Shown here in pieces: positions 1-9,268 of a DNA stretch of 35,953 bases. The notes beneath the pieces were generated by a model, which was not told the DNA's origin, searched no databases, and worked only from the letters and a program-made list of their open reading frames with translations. Source of the DNA: Acidimicrobiaceae bacterium (lineage in GTDB: Bacteria > Actinomycetota > Acidimicrobiia > Acidimicrobiales > RAAP-2); the NCBI GenBank assembly GCA_027306605.1, contig DAHUZK010000076.1:1-35953 (forward strand), in the 5' to 3' direction. The position numbers were made by a program, and so were the translations under genes. Within the stretch, counting starts at the first letter, position 1, and every line of letters begins with the position of its first letter.

Positions 1-119
1 GGGCCGGAAAAACCGAACTCGATGGTCCGTGTTGCGTCACGGCGGCTTCCCTGGAGCCACCGGGGCCGGCCCGGGCGGGGGTTGTCCGACACGACCCCGG
101 CGCGGAGCCAGCGGAGCAT
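1..119 (-). CDS. Possible 5' end of a gene leaving the left edge
   Basis: An open frame on the minus strand starts with ATG at 119-117 (MLRWLRAGVV...) and stays open to the window edge with mostly G/C third positions. It lies downstream of the nucleotidyltransferase gene and its hairpin. An alternative start is the GTG at 40-38 in another frame, preceded by a purine-rich AGGGAAG. Only about 39 codons are visible and I do not recognise a family, so this may be non-coding. Confidence 0.28.
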   Translation of the reverse strand, partial: MLRWLRAGVVSDNPRPGRPRWLQGSRRDATRTIEFGFSG

Positions 120-219
120 CGTCGACGTGGCCCCGAGGAGCGCGGGAGGCTTCGGCCGAACGGTTACTCGGGGCTGCGTCGCGTCCGGCCCCGGCCGAGC
201 CGTTCCTCCGCCGGGTTGT

Positions 220-263
220 TCCTCCCGAGCCGGTGCGGTCCTCCCCGGTCCGGCTCGGGAGGA
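220..263 (-). terminator. GC-rich hairpin after the nucleotidyltransferase gene
   Basis: A perfect 14-bp inverted repeat (220-233 TCCTCCCGAGCCGG with 250-263) encloses a 16-nt loop and begins one base past the minus-strand stop codon at 265-267. No T-rich tract follows on the minus strand, so it would be the U-less hairpin type common in high-GC actinobacteria rather than a canonical intrinsic terminator. Its position at the end of a four-gene chain supports a terminator or 3'-end-protecting role. Confidence 0.55.
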
Positions 264-264
264 C

Positions 265-1140
265 CTAGGGCCGGCGGGGGGAGCCCCAGAGCGCAGCGGG
301 ACGCTCGCCGCACGCCACCTGACGGTTCAGCTCGGCCTGGACCAAGGGGAGGTCGCCGGGATGGGTGACCCCGATGCAGCGGCCGCGGGCCGGGAGGACC
401 TTGAAGGAGGCCGACCCGAGCGAGCCGGCCACCACCTCGGGAAGCAGCACCTCCGACTCCTCGGAGGCGTCGACGGCGGCCTCCATCGCCTTGCGGAGCA
501 TGGCGTGGAAGGCGGGCGTGAAGCCCCACAGGTTCATGGAGACGCGGTCGTCGGCCGAGAGGATGGATGGCTGGCGGCCGTCGCCGGCGACGAATCCGCC
601 GGCGGGGGTGGCTGCCACCTGCCGGCGCTCGTCGACGCCGAGAAGAGTGCCCTCGGCGTCGACGCGGCAAAGACCCCGCGTCACGGGCGAATAGCCGATC
701 ACGGCGTCGGCCAGCCGATAGCCGACCAGGGCGTTGTCGGCACCTCCGGCGCGCAGATGGGTGGCCAACTGGCCGCAGGCCTCCAGGCCGTAGACGTCGT
801 CGGCGTTGCCCACGCCGTAGGGCGCGTCGCCCACGTGCTCCGACGCGCTCAGGACGGCGTTCACCGTGCCGAGCGGCACCGGCTGCAGCGCGAAGCGGAC
901 GTCGACTTCCGCGGGCCAGGTGTGCTCCACGTGGTAGCGGATGGCGGGACCGGTGCTCGGCCCGAGCACCAGCACGATGCTGGTGAACCCGGCTTCGAGG
1001 GCATCGGACGCGACGAGGTCGATCACCGCCTCGCCGCGTGGTCCCACGGGTGCCAGGGGCTTGCAGCCGCCGTACCGCTTGGCCCGGCCCGCCGCCAGGA
1101 CGACGAGGGGCACGGACGCGCCGCCCGCGGCCGCGCTCAT
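265..1140 (-). CDS. Sugar-phosphate nucleotidyltransferase family protein
   Basis: A 291-residue protein of the NTP_transferase (GT-A-like Rossmann) family. It begins with the nucleotide-binding signature VVLAAGRAKRYGGCKPLAPV near residue 11, followed by GPRGE and, near residue 95, a metal-binding NADDVYG motif. These are the hallmarks of the 'AAG..RYGG.K.L.PVGP.GE' subgroup of nucleotidyltransferases, which activate a sugar phosphate (or similar phosphate) with an NTP. The exact substrate cannot be read from the sequence. The ATG at 1140-1138 overlaps the stop of the upstream fabH-like gene (ATGA), which fixes the start and implies translational coupling. It is the last gene of a minus-strand chain and is followed at once by a strong hairpin. 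Its pairing with lipid-type genes rather than with glycan genes is unusual. Confidence 0.85.
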   Translation of the reverse strand: MSAAAGGASVPLVVLAAGRAKRYGGCKPLAPVGPRGEAVIDLVASDALEAGFTSIVLVLGPSTGPAIRYHVEHTWPAEVDVRFALQPVPLGTVNAVLSASEHVGDAPYGVGNADDVYGLEACGQLATHLRAGGADNALVGYRLADAVIGYSPVTRGLCRVDAEGTLLGVDERRQVAATPAGGFVAGDGRQPSILSADDRVSMNLWGFTPAFHAMLRKAMEAAVDASEESEVLLPEVVAGSLGSASFKVLPARGRCIGVTHPGDLPLVQAELNRQVACGERPAALWGSPRRP

Positions 1141-2063
1141 CCGTTCCAGCGAAGGACCGCGCTCGCCCACGTCATGCCGCCGCCGAACCCGGTCAGGAGC
1201 AGGTTGTCGCCGTCGTGGACGCGACCCGACGTGATGGCGTCGTGGAGCGCGAGGGGAATGGAGGCCGAGGAGGTGTTGCCGTAGCGGTCGATGACGATGG
1301 AGGCCCGTTCCTCGGGAATGGAAAGTCGCTGGCAGGCAGCCTGGATGATGCGGAGATTGGCCTGATGAGGCACCATCAGGTCGATGTCGTCGGGCCCGAG
1401 GCCCGCATCGGCCATGGCCCGTTCGGCCGAGTCGACGACGACGCGCACGGCCCGGCGAAAGACCTCCTTGCCGTCCATGAACAGCGTGCCGCCGTGCTCG
1501 CACTTGAGCAGATGCTTGAGCGAGCCGTCGGCGTTCAGGTTCCAGCTGAGGAGGCTCCCCGGTCCTTCGACCGGCTCGATCACGACGGCGCCCGCGCCGT
1601 CGGCGACGATGACGGCGATCTTCCGGTCGTCCATGTCGGTGATGCGCGACAGCGTCTCGGAACCGATCAGGAGCAGCGGACCCGACCCGACCGCGACCAG
1701 GCCGGCCGCCGTGACGAGCCCGTAGACGAAGCCGGAGCAGGCCGCATTGAGGTCGAAGGCTCCGCCGTGCATGCCGATGCCGTGCTGCACGCTCGGGGCC
1801 GTGCCGGGCACGATGCCGTCGGGCGTGGTCGTCGCCAGGACGAGGTTGTCGATCTCGGCGGCGGTGCGGCCCGCGCTGCGGAGTGCCTCTTGCGCGGCCT
1901 CGATGGCGAGGCCCGAGGTGGTGCCGCCGATGTGGCGCTCACGGATCCCGGTTCGCTCGACGATCCACTCGTCGCTCGTGTCGAGGGTGAGGGAGAGATC
2001 GTCGTTGGTGACGACCTTGTCCGGTACGGCGATACCCCAACCGGTGATCCGGATGCCTCTCAC
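1137..2063 (-). CDS. fabH: 3-oxoacyl-ACP synthase III family (FabH-like)
   Basis: A 308-residue thiolase-fold condensing enzyme with the complete KAS III triad: Cys in LNAACSGFVYGL (about residue 105), His in VPHQANLRI (about 233) and Asn in RYGNTSSASIPLAL (about 263). KAS III enzymes condense an acyl-CoA starter with malonyl-ACP, or act as acyl transferases in specialised pathways. Start is GTG at 2063-2061, 13 bp after the stop of the thiolase-like gene, and the reading MRGIRITGWGIAVPD matches the usual FabH N-terminus. The 3' end overlaps the nucleotidyltransferase gene by 4 bp. The neighbours (thiolase-like protein, LLM oxidoreductase) are not a standard fatty-acid cluster, so a specialised lipid or ketide role is as likely as housekeeping FabH; the symbol is by homology only. 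Confidence 0.92.
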   Translation of the reverse strand: MRGIRITGWGIAVPDKVVTNDDLSLTLDTSDEWIVERTGIRERHIGGTTSGLAIEAAQEALRSAGRTAAEIDNLVLATTTPDGIVPGTAPSVQHGIGMHGGAFDLNAACSGFVYGLVTAAGLVAVGSGPLLLIGSETLSRITDMDDRKIAVIVADGAGAVVIEPVEGPGSLLSWNLNADGSLKHLLKCEHGGTLFMDGKEVFRRAVRVVVDSAERAMADAGLGPDDIDLMVPHQANLRIIQAACQRLSIPEERASIVIDRYGNTSSASIPLALHDAITSGRVHDGDNLLLTGFGGGMTWASAVLRWNG

Positions 2064-2076
2064 GCCGCGGGTCCGG

Positions 2077-3273
2077 TCACGCGGCGGACCCGCGGCGCAC
2101 GGCGTGGATGCAGACGATGCCGGCATCGCCGTAGATGATGCCGCCCGTGTTGACGGCCACTCCCGTGCGGGCGCCCTCCACCTGGCGGGAGCCCGCACGC
2201 CCGCGCAGCTGCGTCGCCAGTTCGACGACCTGTGCCAGGCCGGTGGCTCCGAGGGGATGCCCTCGGCCGACGAGACCGCCGCTCGGATTGACGACGAGAC
2301 CGGGCGTCCCGATCCTGGTGGCGCCGGACTCGGTCGCCGGTCCCGCCTCACCCTGGCGGAAGAAGCCGAGTGATTCCAGCGCGTACAGCTCTTCGGCGGC
2401 CGTGGCGTCGTGCAGCTCGACCATGTCCGCCTCCTCGGGTCCGAAGCCGAAGGCCTCCCAGGAGGCGGCGGCCACCTGGGACAGCCGATCGTGGTAGTCG
2501 AGGAGCCCGTTTCCCGATCGCGCCACCGAACCGATGATACGAGGCGCCGCGGCGGGTGCGGCGACGCCGGGCCCGGCCAGGACCATGGCCGCGGCCCCGT
2601 CGGTGAACGAGCTGCACATGAGACGGGTCAAGACGCCCGCCACCTGGGGGGAGGCGAGCACGTCGTCGACGGTGACGGAACGCTGGAACTGGGCGAGGGG
2701 ATTGTGCGAGGCGTGGTCGAACGCCTTGACGGCCGCCGAGGCGATCTGGCGAAGCGTGGTGCCGGCCTCGCGCATGAGGCGCGCCGCCCAGGCGTTGTTC
2801 AGCCCCATCAGGATGCTCCCGGCCGGGTTGTCTTCGGCGTGCCGACGCTCGTGGAGGTCGTGGCGGTACTCGGCCGGCAGCCCGTCCTCTATCCCGGCGA
2901 TCGTCTGGTCCCGGTTGCCCGTCCACATCTTCTCGACCCCGAGGGCGAGAACAGGGCGGTCCTGCACCATGGCCGCCATCGTGGCCAGGTGCAGCGCCGA
3001 GCTGCCGCCGGCGCAGGAGTTGTCCACGTTCACGATGGCAGCCTCGTTGAGGCCCGCCTTGCGCAACCAGCTCTGGCCCCGCATGCAATTCTGGTCGCTC
3101 AGGCGGCCTGCCATGGCGTTCCCCACCACGACCAGGCCGAGCTCGTTCGGCGACACGCCGGCGTCGTCGAGAGCCTCGTGCACCACCTCGTAGGCCATGG
3201 TGTCGAGCTCCTGGTCACGCCGGCCCATGTCCGTCATGCCCGTACCCACGATGGCGATCGAGGTCGCGCTCAC
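2077..3273 (-). CDS. SCP2/thiolase-like protein (acetyl-CoA acetyltransferase / lipid-transfer family)
   Basis: A 398-residue protein of the thiolase superfamily, SCP2-type. The nucleophile Cys sits in VDNSCAGGSSALHLA (about residue 85), the GHPLGATG histidine motif lies near residue 343, and the C-terminus carries NTGGIIYGDAGIVCIHAV. Family members act in CoA-thioester cleavage or condensation, for example in sterol side-chain or long-chain acyl-CoA degradation. Many actinobacterial homologues pair with a DUF35 OB-fold partner, and no such partner is visible here. Start GTG 3273-3271 overlaps the stop of the upstream LLM gene by 4 bp (GTGA). A longer upstream open frame is Arg/Gly-rich and antisense-like and was rejected as an N-terminal extension. 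Followed after 13 bp by the fabH-like gene, so the two thiolase-fold enzymes are probably co-expressed. Confidence 0.92.
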   Translation of the reverse strand: MSATSIAIVGTGMTDMGRRDQELDTMAYEVVHEALDDAGVSPNELGLVVVGNAMAGRLSDQNCMRGQSWLRKAGLNEAAIVNVDNSCAGGSSALHLATMAAMVQDRPVLALGVEKMWTGNRDQTIAGIEDGLPAEYRHDLHERRHAEDNPAGSILMGLNNAWAARLMREAGTTLRQIASAAVKAFDHASHNPLAQFQRSVTVDDVLASPQVAGVLTRLMCSSFTDGAAAMVLAGPGVAAPAAAPRIIGSVARSGNGLLDYHDRLSQVAAASWEAFGFGPEEADMVELHDATAAEELYALESLGFFRQGEAGPATESGATRIGTPGLVVNPSGGLVGRGHPLGATGLAQVVELATQLRGRAGSRQVEGARTGVAVNTGGIIYGDAGIVCIHAVRRGSAA

Positions 3274-4229
3274 GGCCTCGCCCCCACCAGGGTCCGCTCG
3301 GGCCGACCGGTGAAAGCGGCCCGCAGCTGGGCGAAGTGCTCCACCGCCGGCGAGCCGGCCACCATGACCACGATGTGGCGTGCCCCGGCGTCGGCGTAGC
3401 GCTCCAGCGATGCGGCGCAGGTCTCGGGCGAGCCCGCCACGAGGTGCCGCTCGAAGGCCTTGGGCGGCAGCCGGTAGAGCCGTGACAGCCACTCGGCGCC
3501 CTGCCGGGGGGCCTCGGCATCGTCACCCACACGGGCGAACACGACGACACCGGCCTCGACGGCGTCCGGGGGGCGCCCGGCCTCGACCGTCTCCCGGCGC
3601 AGGTCCGCAAGCGCGGCGGCATAGTCGTCGGGGGTCACGAAGAGCGGTACCCAACCGTCGCCCCGAATCGCGGCACGCCGGCGGGCGGCCGGGCTGGCGC
3701 CACCGAACCACAGGGGCACGGGGGCGGAGACCGGCGTCTGGGCGTAGTCCCCGGAGCCCTCCCAGGCCCGCGTCAACGCCGCCACACCGGCGTCCAGGTC
3801 GCGACCGCGCCGGTGGAAGTCGGCTCCGGCCCGGCGGTACTCGGCCTCGTGGCTCCCGACGCCCAGCCCGAGCACGAAGCGACCACCCGAGAGCAGCTGG
3901 AGGGCGGTCGCCTGCTTGGCCACCGCGTCGGGGGTGCGCAGGGGGAGCTGGAGCACGCAGGTCCCGAGCGTGGGCCTGGCCGTCACCGTGGCGGCAACGG
4001 CCAGCGTGGTCAAGGGCTCCGCGATGGGGTGCGGCCAGTAGAGGTGGTCCACGGCCCACAGCGAGTCGGCCCCGCTCTGCTCGGCACGGCGGCACAGGGC
4101 GGCCAGGGCCTGGGCACCACCGGTACCACCGGTGGTATCACCATTGGTACTACCGGGTTCTCCCTGCATGGAGGCGGGGAGAATGAACCCCAGCGACGGG
4201 CGGGGCGAACCACTTCCTACCGGGGTCAC
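3270..4229 (-). CDS. LLM-class (luciferase-like) flavin/F420-dependent oxidoreductase
   Basis: A 319-residue TIM-barrel protein of the bacterial luciferase-like monooxygenase family, F420-type. It opens with SLGFILPAS (first strand), then GADSLWAVDHLYWPHP, LLSGGRFVLGLGVGSHEAEY, and LWFGGASPAARRRAAIRGDGW for the phosphate-binding part. The GTG at 4229-4227 is chosen because it keeps the first strand and lies 6 nt after a TACTAT -10 element, the leaderless arrangement seen elsewhere in this window. A later Met (MQGEPG) would remove strand 1. Between strand 1 and helix 1 there is a low-complexity Gly/Thr insert (STNGDTTGGTGGA). It heads the chain LLM, thiolase-like, fabH-like, nucleotidyltransferase. 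The substrate is not predictable. Confidence 0.9.
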   Translation of the reverse strand: MTPVGSGSPRPSLGFILPASMQGEPGSTNGDTTGGTGGAQALAALCRRAEQSGADSLWAVDHLYWPHPIAEPLTTLAVAATVTARPTLGTCVLQLPLRTPDAVAKQATALQLLSGGRFVLGLGVGSHEAEYRRAGADFHRRGRDLDAGVAALTRAWEGSGDYAQTPVSAPVPLWFGGASPAARRRAAIRGDGWVPLFVTPDDYAAALADLRRETVEAGRPPDAVEAGVVVFARVGDDAEAPRQGAEWLSRLYRLPPKAFERHLVAGSPETCAASLERYADAGARHIVVMVAGSPAVEHFAQLRAAFTGRPERTLVGARP

Positions 4230-4264
4230 ACCGACATAGTATGCGGGCGCACCGCCTCTGCCTA
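4229..4264 (-). promoter_or_regulatory. Leaderless promoter of the LLM-thiolase-fabH chain
   Basis: Reading the minus strand: TAGGCA (4264-4259, four of six matches to TTGACA), a 17-nt spacer, TACTAT (4241-4236), then six bases to the GTG at 4229. No Shine-Dalgarno sequence precedes this GTG, so transcription would start at the start codon. The -35 overlaps the last codons of the thioesterase gene. Confidence 0.55.
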
Positions 4265-4744
4265 CTCCGCCCCCCGCACACCTTCCGGCGAGGACGGCAG
4301 CACGGCACCGGTGGCCCCGCCCGGGGCACCGAGGACCGAGAGCGTGCAGCGGGCCTCGCAGATGGCCCGGCCGGCGTCGTCGCTGAGGCCGATGCGCCAG
4401 ACCTGGACCGTGCGGCCGACCCGTACCGGGGTGGCGGTCGCCGTGAGGTGGCCGTCGCGCAGCGAGCGCAGATGGCTCGCATTGAGCTCGATCCCGACCA
4501 CGCTGCGCTCGGGCCCGGCGGCCAGGGCCGCCCCGAAGCTGGCTGCCGACTCGGCCAGGAGCGCCGACACGCCACCGTGGAGGATCCCGTAGGGCTGGTG
4601 CACCCGCCAATCGACCGGGAGCCGCATGACCACCCGTTCGGGCGTGGCCTCCACCACCTCCACGTCGAGCAGCTCGTGGACGCTGGCGCTGCCGTCGAGG
4701 GGCAGCGCGGCGCCCTGGCCCGGGGTGTCGGGGGGTGTGGCCAC
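4262..4744 (-). CDS. PaaI/YdiI-type hotdog-fold acyl-CoA thioesterase
   Basis: A 160-residue single hotdog-fold protein. It carries the family signature HQPYGILHGGVSALLAES (about residues 49-66; HGG and the catalytic acid Glu on the long helix), then GIELNASHLRSLRDG and TLSVL near the end. Such enzymes hydrolyse aryl- or acyl-CoA thioesters; 1,4-dihydroxy-2-naphthoyl-CoA and phenylacetyl-CoA-type substrates are known in the family, but the substrate here is unknown. The start is GTG 4744-4742, placed 6 nt after a TAACCT -10 element and sharing a 37-bp divergent promoter with the threonine aldolase gene. The 3' end is 32 bp from the LLM gene, which has its own promoter, so read-through into that chain is possible. 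Confidence 0.9.
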   Translation of the reverse strand: MATPPDTPGQGAALPLDGSASVHELLDVEVVEATPERVVMRLPVDWRVHQPYGILHGGVSALLAESAASFGAALAAGPERSVVGIELNASHLRSLRDGHLTATATPVRVGRTVQVWRIGLSDDAGRAICEARCTLSVLGAPGGATGAVLPSSPEGVRGAE

Positions 4745-4782
4745 GGCCGAAGGTTAACCGGGTGCGGTTTAACCTGACCGCG
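4744..4782. promoter_or_regulatory. Compact mirror-image divergent leaderless promoter
   Basis: Two identical -10 hexamers, TAACCT, face away from each other. One is on the plus strand at 4770-4775, six bases before GTG 4782; one is on the minus strand at 4756-4751, six bases before GTG 4744. Only 13 bp separate the two hexamers, so each promoter's -35 zone falls in the other's start region, and no good -35 match is present on either side. The pattern predicts two leaderless mRNAs starting 38 bp apart. Confidence 0.6.
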
Positions 4783-5813
4783 TGCCCGAGGCGGTCGACC
4801 TGCGCAGCGACACCGTGACCCGGCCCACGCCCGCCATGCGCCGCGCCATGGCCCAGGCGGAGGTGGGCGACGACGACTACGGCGAGGACCCGACGGTCCG
4901 CCGGCTCGAGCAGGCCTTCGCGGCCCGGCTCGGAAAGCAGGCGGCGTTGTTCGTCCCCTCAGGGGTGATGGCCAACCAGATCGCCCTGCGCGTCCTGACC
5001 GTACCGGGCAGCGCCGTCGTGGCGGGACGGCGCCAGCACGTCGTCGCCTACGAGTCGGGGGCAGCGGCCATGAATGCGGGGATCCAGTTCATCGGGCTCG
5101 ACGACGAGGACGGCATGGTGCGCCCGGACGACGTGGTGTGGGCGCGGCTGGCGGCGGCGCACCACCAGCCCGCGGTCTCACTGGTGTGCATCGAGAACAC
5201 GCACATGGCCGCCGGCGGGAGGCCCTGGTGCCTCGAACGGCTCCGCGCCCTGGCCGAGGCGGCGGGCCCGGTCCCGATCCACATGGACGGTGCACGGCTG
5301 TTCAACGCCGAAGCGGCCACCGGCATCGCGGCGTCGGTGTGGGCGGCGCCGGTCACGACGGTGATGTGCTGCCTGTCGAAGGCACTGTGCGCGCCCGTCG
5401 GATCGATGCTGGCCGGTGACGCCGCTCTGATCGAAGAGGCGCGGTCGGCGCGCAAGCGCCTCGGGGGCGGCATGCGCCAGGCGGGCGTCCTGGCCGCACC
5501 CGGCCTGCTCGCCCTGACCGAGATGGTGAGTCGACTCCCCGAGGACCACGCTCGCGCGGCGCGGCTGGCCGAGGCGGTCGCGCTGCGCTGGCCCGCCTGC
5601 GGTCTCGACCCGTCGTCGGTGCAGACCAACATCGTGACGTTCGCCCACTCCGATTCCGCCGCACTGCTGGCCCACCTGGAGAGCGCCGGCGTCCTGGCCC
5701 ATGCCATCGCGCCCGATGTCGTCCGCCTCGTCACGCATCACGACGTCGACGACGCCGGCATCGAACGCGCTGTCGAGGCCATCGCCACGGCACCGGACGG
5801 GGAGAAGGTATGA
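4782..5813 (+). CDS. ltaE: L-threonine aldolase (low-specificity, PLP-dependent)
   Basis: A 343-residue fold-type I PLP enzyme of the beta-eliminating lyase family. It has the typical opening [53 protein letters not shown], the PLP-contacting [10 protein letters not shown] (about residues 168-177) and the Schiff-base lysine in [14 protein letters not shown] (about residue 202). It cleaves L-threonine/L-allo-threonine to glycine and acetaldehyde. Start is the GTG at 4782, which sits exactly six bases after TAACCT and has no Shine-Dalgarno sequence. The stop overlaps the next gene's ATG (ATGA), so the two are translationally coupled. Length is normal for the family. The gene symbol is by homology. 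Confidence 0.94.
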   Translation: MPEAVDLRSDTVTRPTPAMRRAMAQAEVGDDDYGEDPTVRRLEQAFAARLGKQAALFVPSGVMANQIALRVLTVPGSAVVAGRRQHVVAYESGAAAMNAGIQFIGLDDEDGMVRPDDVVWARLAAAHHQPAVSLVCIENTHMAAGGRPWCLERLRALAEAAGPVPIHMDGARLFNAEAATGIAASVWAAPVTTVMCCLSKALCAPVGSMLAGDAALIEEARSARKRLGGGMRQAGVLAAPGLLALTEMVSRLPEDHARAARLAEAVALRWPACGLDPSSVQTNIVTFAHSDSAALLAHLESAGVLAHAIAPDVVRLVTHHDVDDAGIERAVEAIATAPDGEKV

Positions 5814-6703
5814 AGGTCCGAATCGGCATCAGCGCCGGCGGTGAGAGCCTCGGGCCCGACGCCATGGCCGAGCTCGGCCGTGCCGTCGCCGGGAGCGGGT
5901 TCGACTCGCTCTGGCTGCCCGAAGTCCTGACGAGGCCGGGCCCGGACCCGTTGGTGGGCCTGGCATGGGTGTGCGGCGCGTGCCCGGGCTTGAAGATCGG
6001 CACCACCATGCTCTTGCCGGGGCGCAATCTCGTGTGGTTGGCCAAAGCGGTGGCGACGCTCGACCTGTTGTCGAGCGGCCGCTTCCTGCTCACCTTCGTG
6101 CCCGGTCTGGCCATCGGAGGCGAGCGCAGTGCCATCGGCATCTCCTCCTCGCGGCGTGCCGAGCTCATGGAGGACGCGCTGCCCGTGCTCCGCCGCCTCT
6201 GGGCTGGCGAGACGGTGAGCCATGACGGGCCGGCCGGGACGTTCTCCGATGTGTCCGTGTCGCCCCGACCGGCGCAGGAACCGTTCGACGTCTGGCTCGG
6301 CGGCAACCTGCCCGCCGCGCTCGACCGCTGCGGCCGACTCGCCGATGGCTGGATCCCGGCCTTCTGCACACCCGAGGACGCGGCGGCGGGGAAGGCGGTG
6401 ATCGACCGCGTGGCGGCCGAGCACGGCCGCGCCGTCAGCCCCGAGCACTTCGGGGTGAGCCTGGCCTACGCCCCGGAGGGGACGGACCTCTCCGCGCTGG
6501 CCGGCTCGCCGCTGGCCCGGCGCGCCCGCGGGCGGCCGCTCGAGGACATCGTCCCGGTCGGTCTCGGCGGCCTGCGCGGCATGCTGGAGCGCTTCGTGGA
6601 GGTGGGCTTCTCCAAGTTCATCGTGCGCCCCACGGCTCCGCCGGCGCAGTGGCCCGGTGAGCTCGACCGCCTGGTGGCGGCCGTCGGCGACCTGCAGACC
6701 TGA
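5810..6703 (+). CDS. LLM-class F420-dependent oxidoreductase
   Basis: A 297-residue luciferase-like TIM-barrel protein. Features in order: first strand [48 protein letters not shown], the cofactor-site stretch [20 protein letters not shown], and [22 protein letters not shown]. It resembles the group of short actinobacterial LLM proteins predicted to use coenzyme F420; the substrate is unknown. A strong Shine-Dalgarno sequence (GGAGAAGG) just before the ATG and a 4-bp overlap with the threonine aldolase gene put it in the same operon. It is only distantly similar to the LLM protein at 3270-4229, so the two are not a recent duplication. Confidence 0.9.
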   Translation: MKVRIGISAGGESLGPDAMAELGRAVAGSGFDSLWLPEVLTRPGPDPLVGLAWVCGACPGLKIGTTMLLPGRNLVWLAKAVATLDLLSSGRFLLTFVPGLAIGGERSAIGISSSRRAELMEDALPVLRRLWAGETVSHDGPAGTFSDVSVSPRPAQEPFDVWLGGNLPAALDRCGRLADGWIPAFCTPEDAAAGKAVIDRVAAEHGRAVSPEHFGVSLAYAPEGTDLSALAGSPLARRARGRPLEDIVPVGLGGLRGMLERFVEVGFSKFIVRPTAPPAQWPGELDRLVAAVGDLQT

Positions 6704-6713
6704 CCCGTGCCCA

Positions 6714-6719
6714 TACGCT
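6714..6719 (+). promoter_or_regulatory. -10 element of a leaderless promoter (PIG-L deacetylase)
   Basis: TACGCT ends six bases before the ATG at 6726, and no Shine-Dalgarno sequence is present. No convincing -35 hexamer is seen upstream, where the end of the LLM gene lies. The spacing matches the other leaderless starts in this window. Confidence 0.5.
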
Positions 6720-6725
6720 GCGGGC

Positions 6726-7544
6726 ATGGCCGGACCCTTCACCCTCATGACCGTCCACGCCCACCCCGACGACGAGGCGCTGGGCACCGGCGGCATCCTG
6801 GCTCGCTATGCCGCCGAGGGCGTGCGAACGGTCCTGGTGACGTGCACCAACGGCGAGCTGGGCGATGCCCCGGGGGGAGCCAAGCCCGGTGAGCCCGGTC
6901 ACGACGAAGGCGTCGTGGTCCCGCTGCGCCGACGTGAGCTCGAGGCGAGCTGTGACGTCCTGGGTGTCTCCCACCTCGAGGTCCTCGGATACCACGATTC
7001 GGGCATGGAGGGCTGGCCCCAGAACGACGCGCCTGGCTCCTTCTGGAGGACCCCGGTCCCCGAGGCGGGGCACCGCTTGGCCGACCTGATGCGCCGCTAC
7101 CGGCCCGACGTCGTCGTCACCTACGACGAGAACGGCTTCTACGGACACCCCGACCACATCCAGGCCAACCGCGTCACGCACGCGGCGATCGAGGAGTGCG
7201 GGATCCCGGCGAAGCTCTACTACACCGCGGTGGCGCGCTCGCGTCTGAGCGGCTTCCGGCAGACCATGGCCGAGGCGGGGATCGAGGGCGCGCAGGAGAT
7301 CGAAGACATGCCGGACTTCGGCACGCTGGACGAGTTGATCACGACCACCGTCGACTGCAGTGACGTGGCGCGGCGCAAGTATGCGTCGCTGGCCGCGCAC
7401 GCCAGCCAGAGCGACAACATCTTCTTCCTGCAGATGGGAGAGGACCTGTTCGCTTCGATCATGGGCACGGAGAGCTTCGTTCGTGTCTCGGACACGACCG
7501 GGGCACCCGTGCCCGAAGACGACCTCTTCGCCGGGCTCCGCTGA
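6726..7544 (+). CDS. PIG-L family Zn-dependent N-deacetylase (MshB/Mca-like)
   Basis: A 272-residue protein of the PIG-L/LmbE superfamily. The zinc and catalytic motif VHAHPDDEALGTGG lies at about residues 11-24, DSGMEGWP in the middle, and NGFYGHPDHIQANRVT at about 139-154 supplies the third zinc ligand. Relatives include mycothiol-pathway deacetylase MshB and the conjugate amidase Mca, which cut N-acyl-glucosamine amide bonds; other members act on antibiotics or lipids. Which applies here cannot be decided. I chose ATG 6726 because it is six bases after TACGCT and directly precedes the first strand; an upstream GTG would add about 23 Arg/Pro-rich residues encoded by the LLM gene's end. It probably has its own promoter. 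Confidence 0.9.
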   Translation: MAGPFTLMTVHAHPDDEALGTGGILARYAAEGVRTVLVTCTNGELGDAPGGAKPGEPGHDEGVVVPLRRRELEASCDVLGVSHLEVLGYHDSGMEGWPQNDAPGSFWRTPVPEAGHRLADLMRRYRPDVVVTYDENGFYGHPDHIQANRVTHAAIEECGIPAKLYYTAVARSRLSGFRQTMAEAGIEGAQEIEDMPDFGTLDELITTTVDCSDVARRKYASLAAHASQSDNIFFLQMGEDLFASIMGTESFVRVSDTTGAPVPEDDLFAGLR

Positions 7545-7568
7545 GCGGCCGACCTTGGGCGGTGCCGG

Positions 7569-9227
<1,659 letters not shown>

Positions 9228-9228
9228 C

Positions 9229-9234
9229 TAAATT
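9229..9234 (+). promoter_or_regulatory. Candidate -10 for the membrane-protein gene
   Basis: TAAATT on the plus strand is 34 bases before the ATG at 9269 and would give a leader of about 28 nt carrying the AAGGGA ribosome-binding site. The surrounding 9141-9232 stretch is AT-richer than its neighbours. No clear -35 was found, so this is weak. Confidence 0.3.
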
Positions 9235-9268
9235 GAGTCTGGGGATCAATCGTGGGAAGGGATGCCGG

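Noticed and set aside
22..1284. A 420-codon open frame on the plus strand
   Set aside because: It is antisense to the nucleotidyltransferase and fabH-like genes, is Arg/Gly/Ala-rich without family motifs, and the minus-strand genes have clear catalytic signatures.
4112..4150. Short tandem repeats of ACCGGTGGT as a possible regulatory repeat or mini-CRISPR
   Set aside because: They are in frame within the LLM gene and encode a Gly/Thr linker. No spacers or regular repeat units of CRISPR size occur anywhere in the window.
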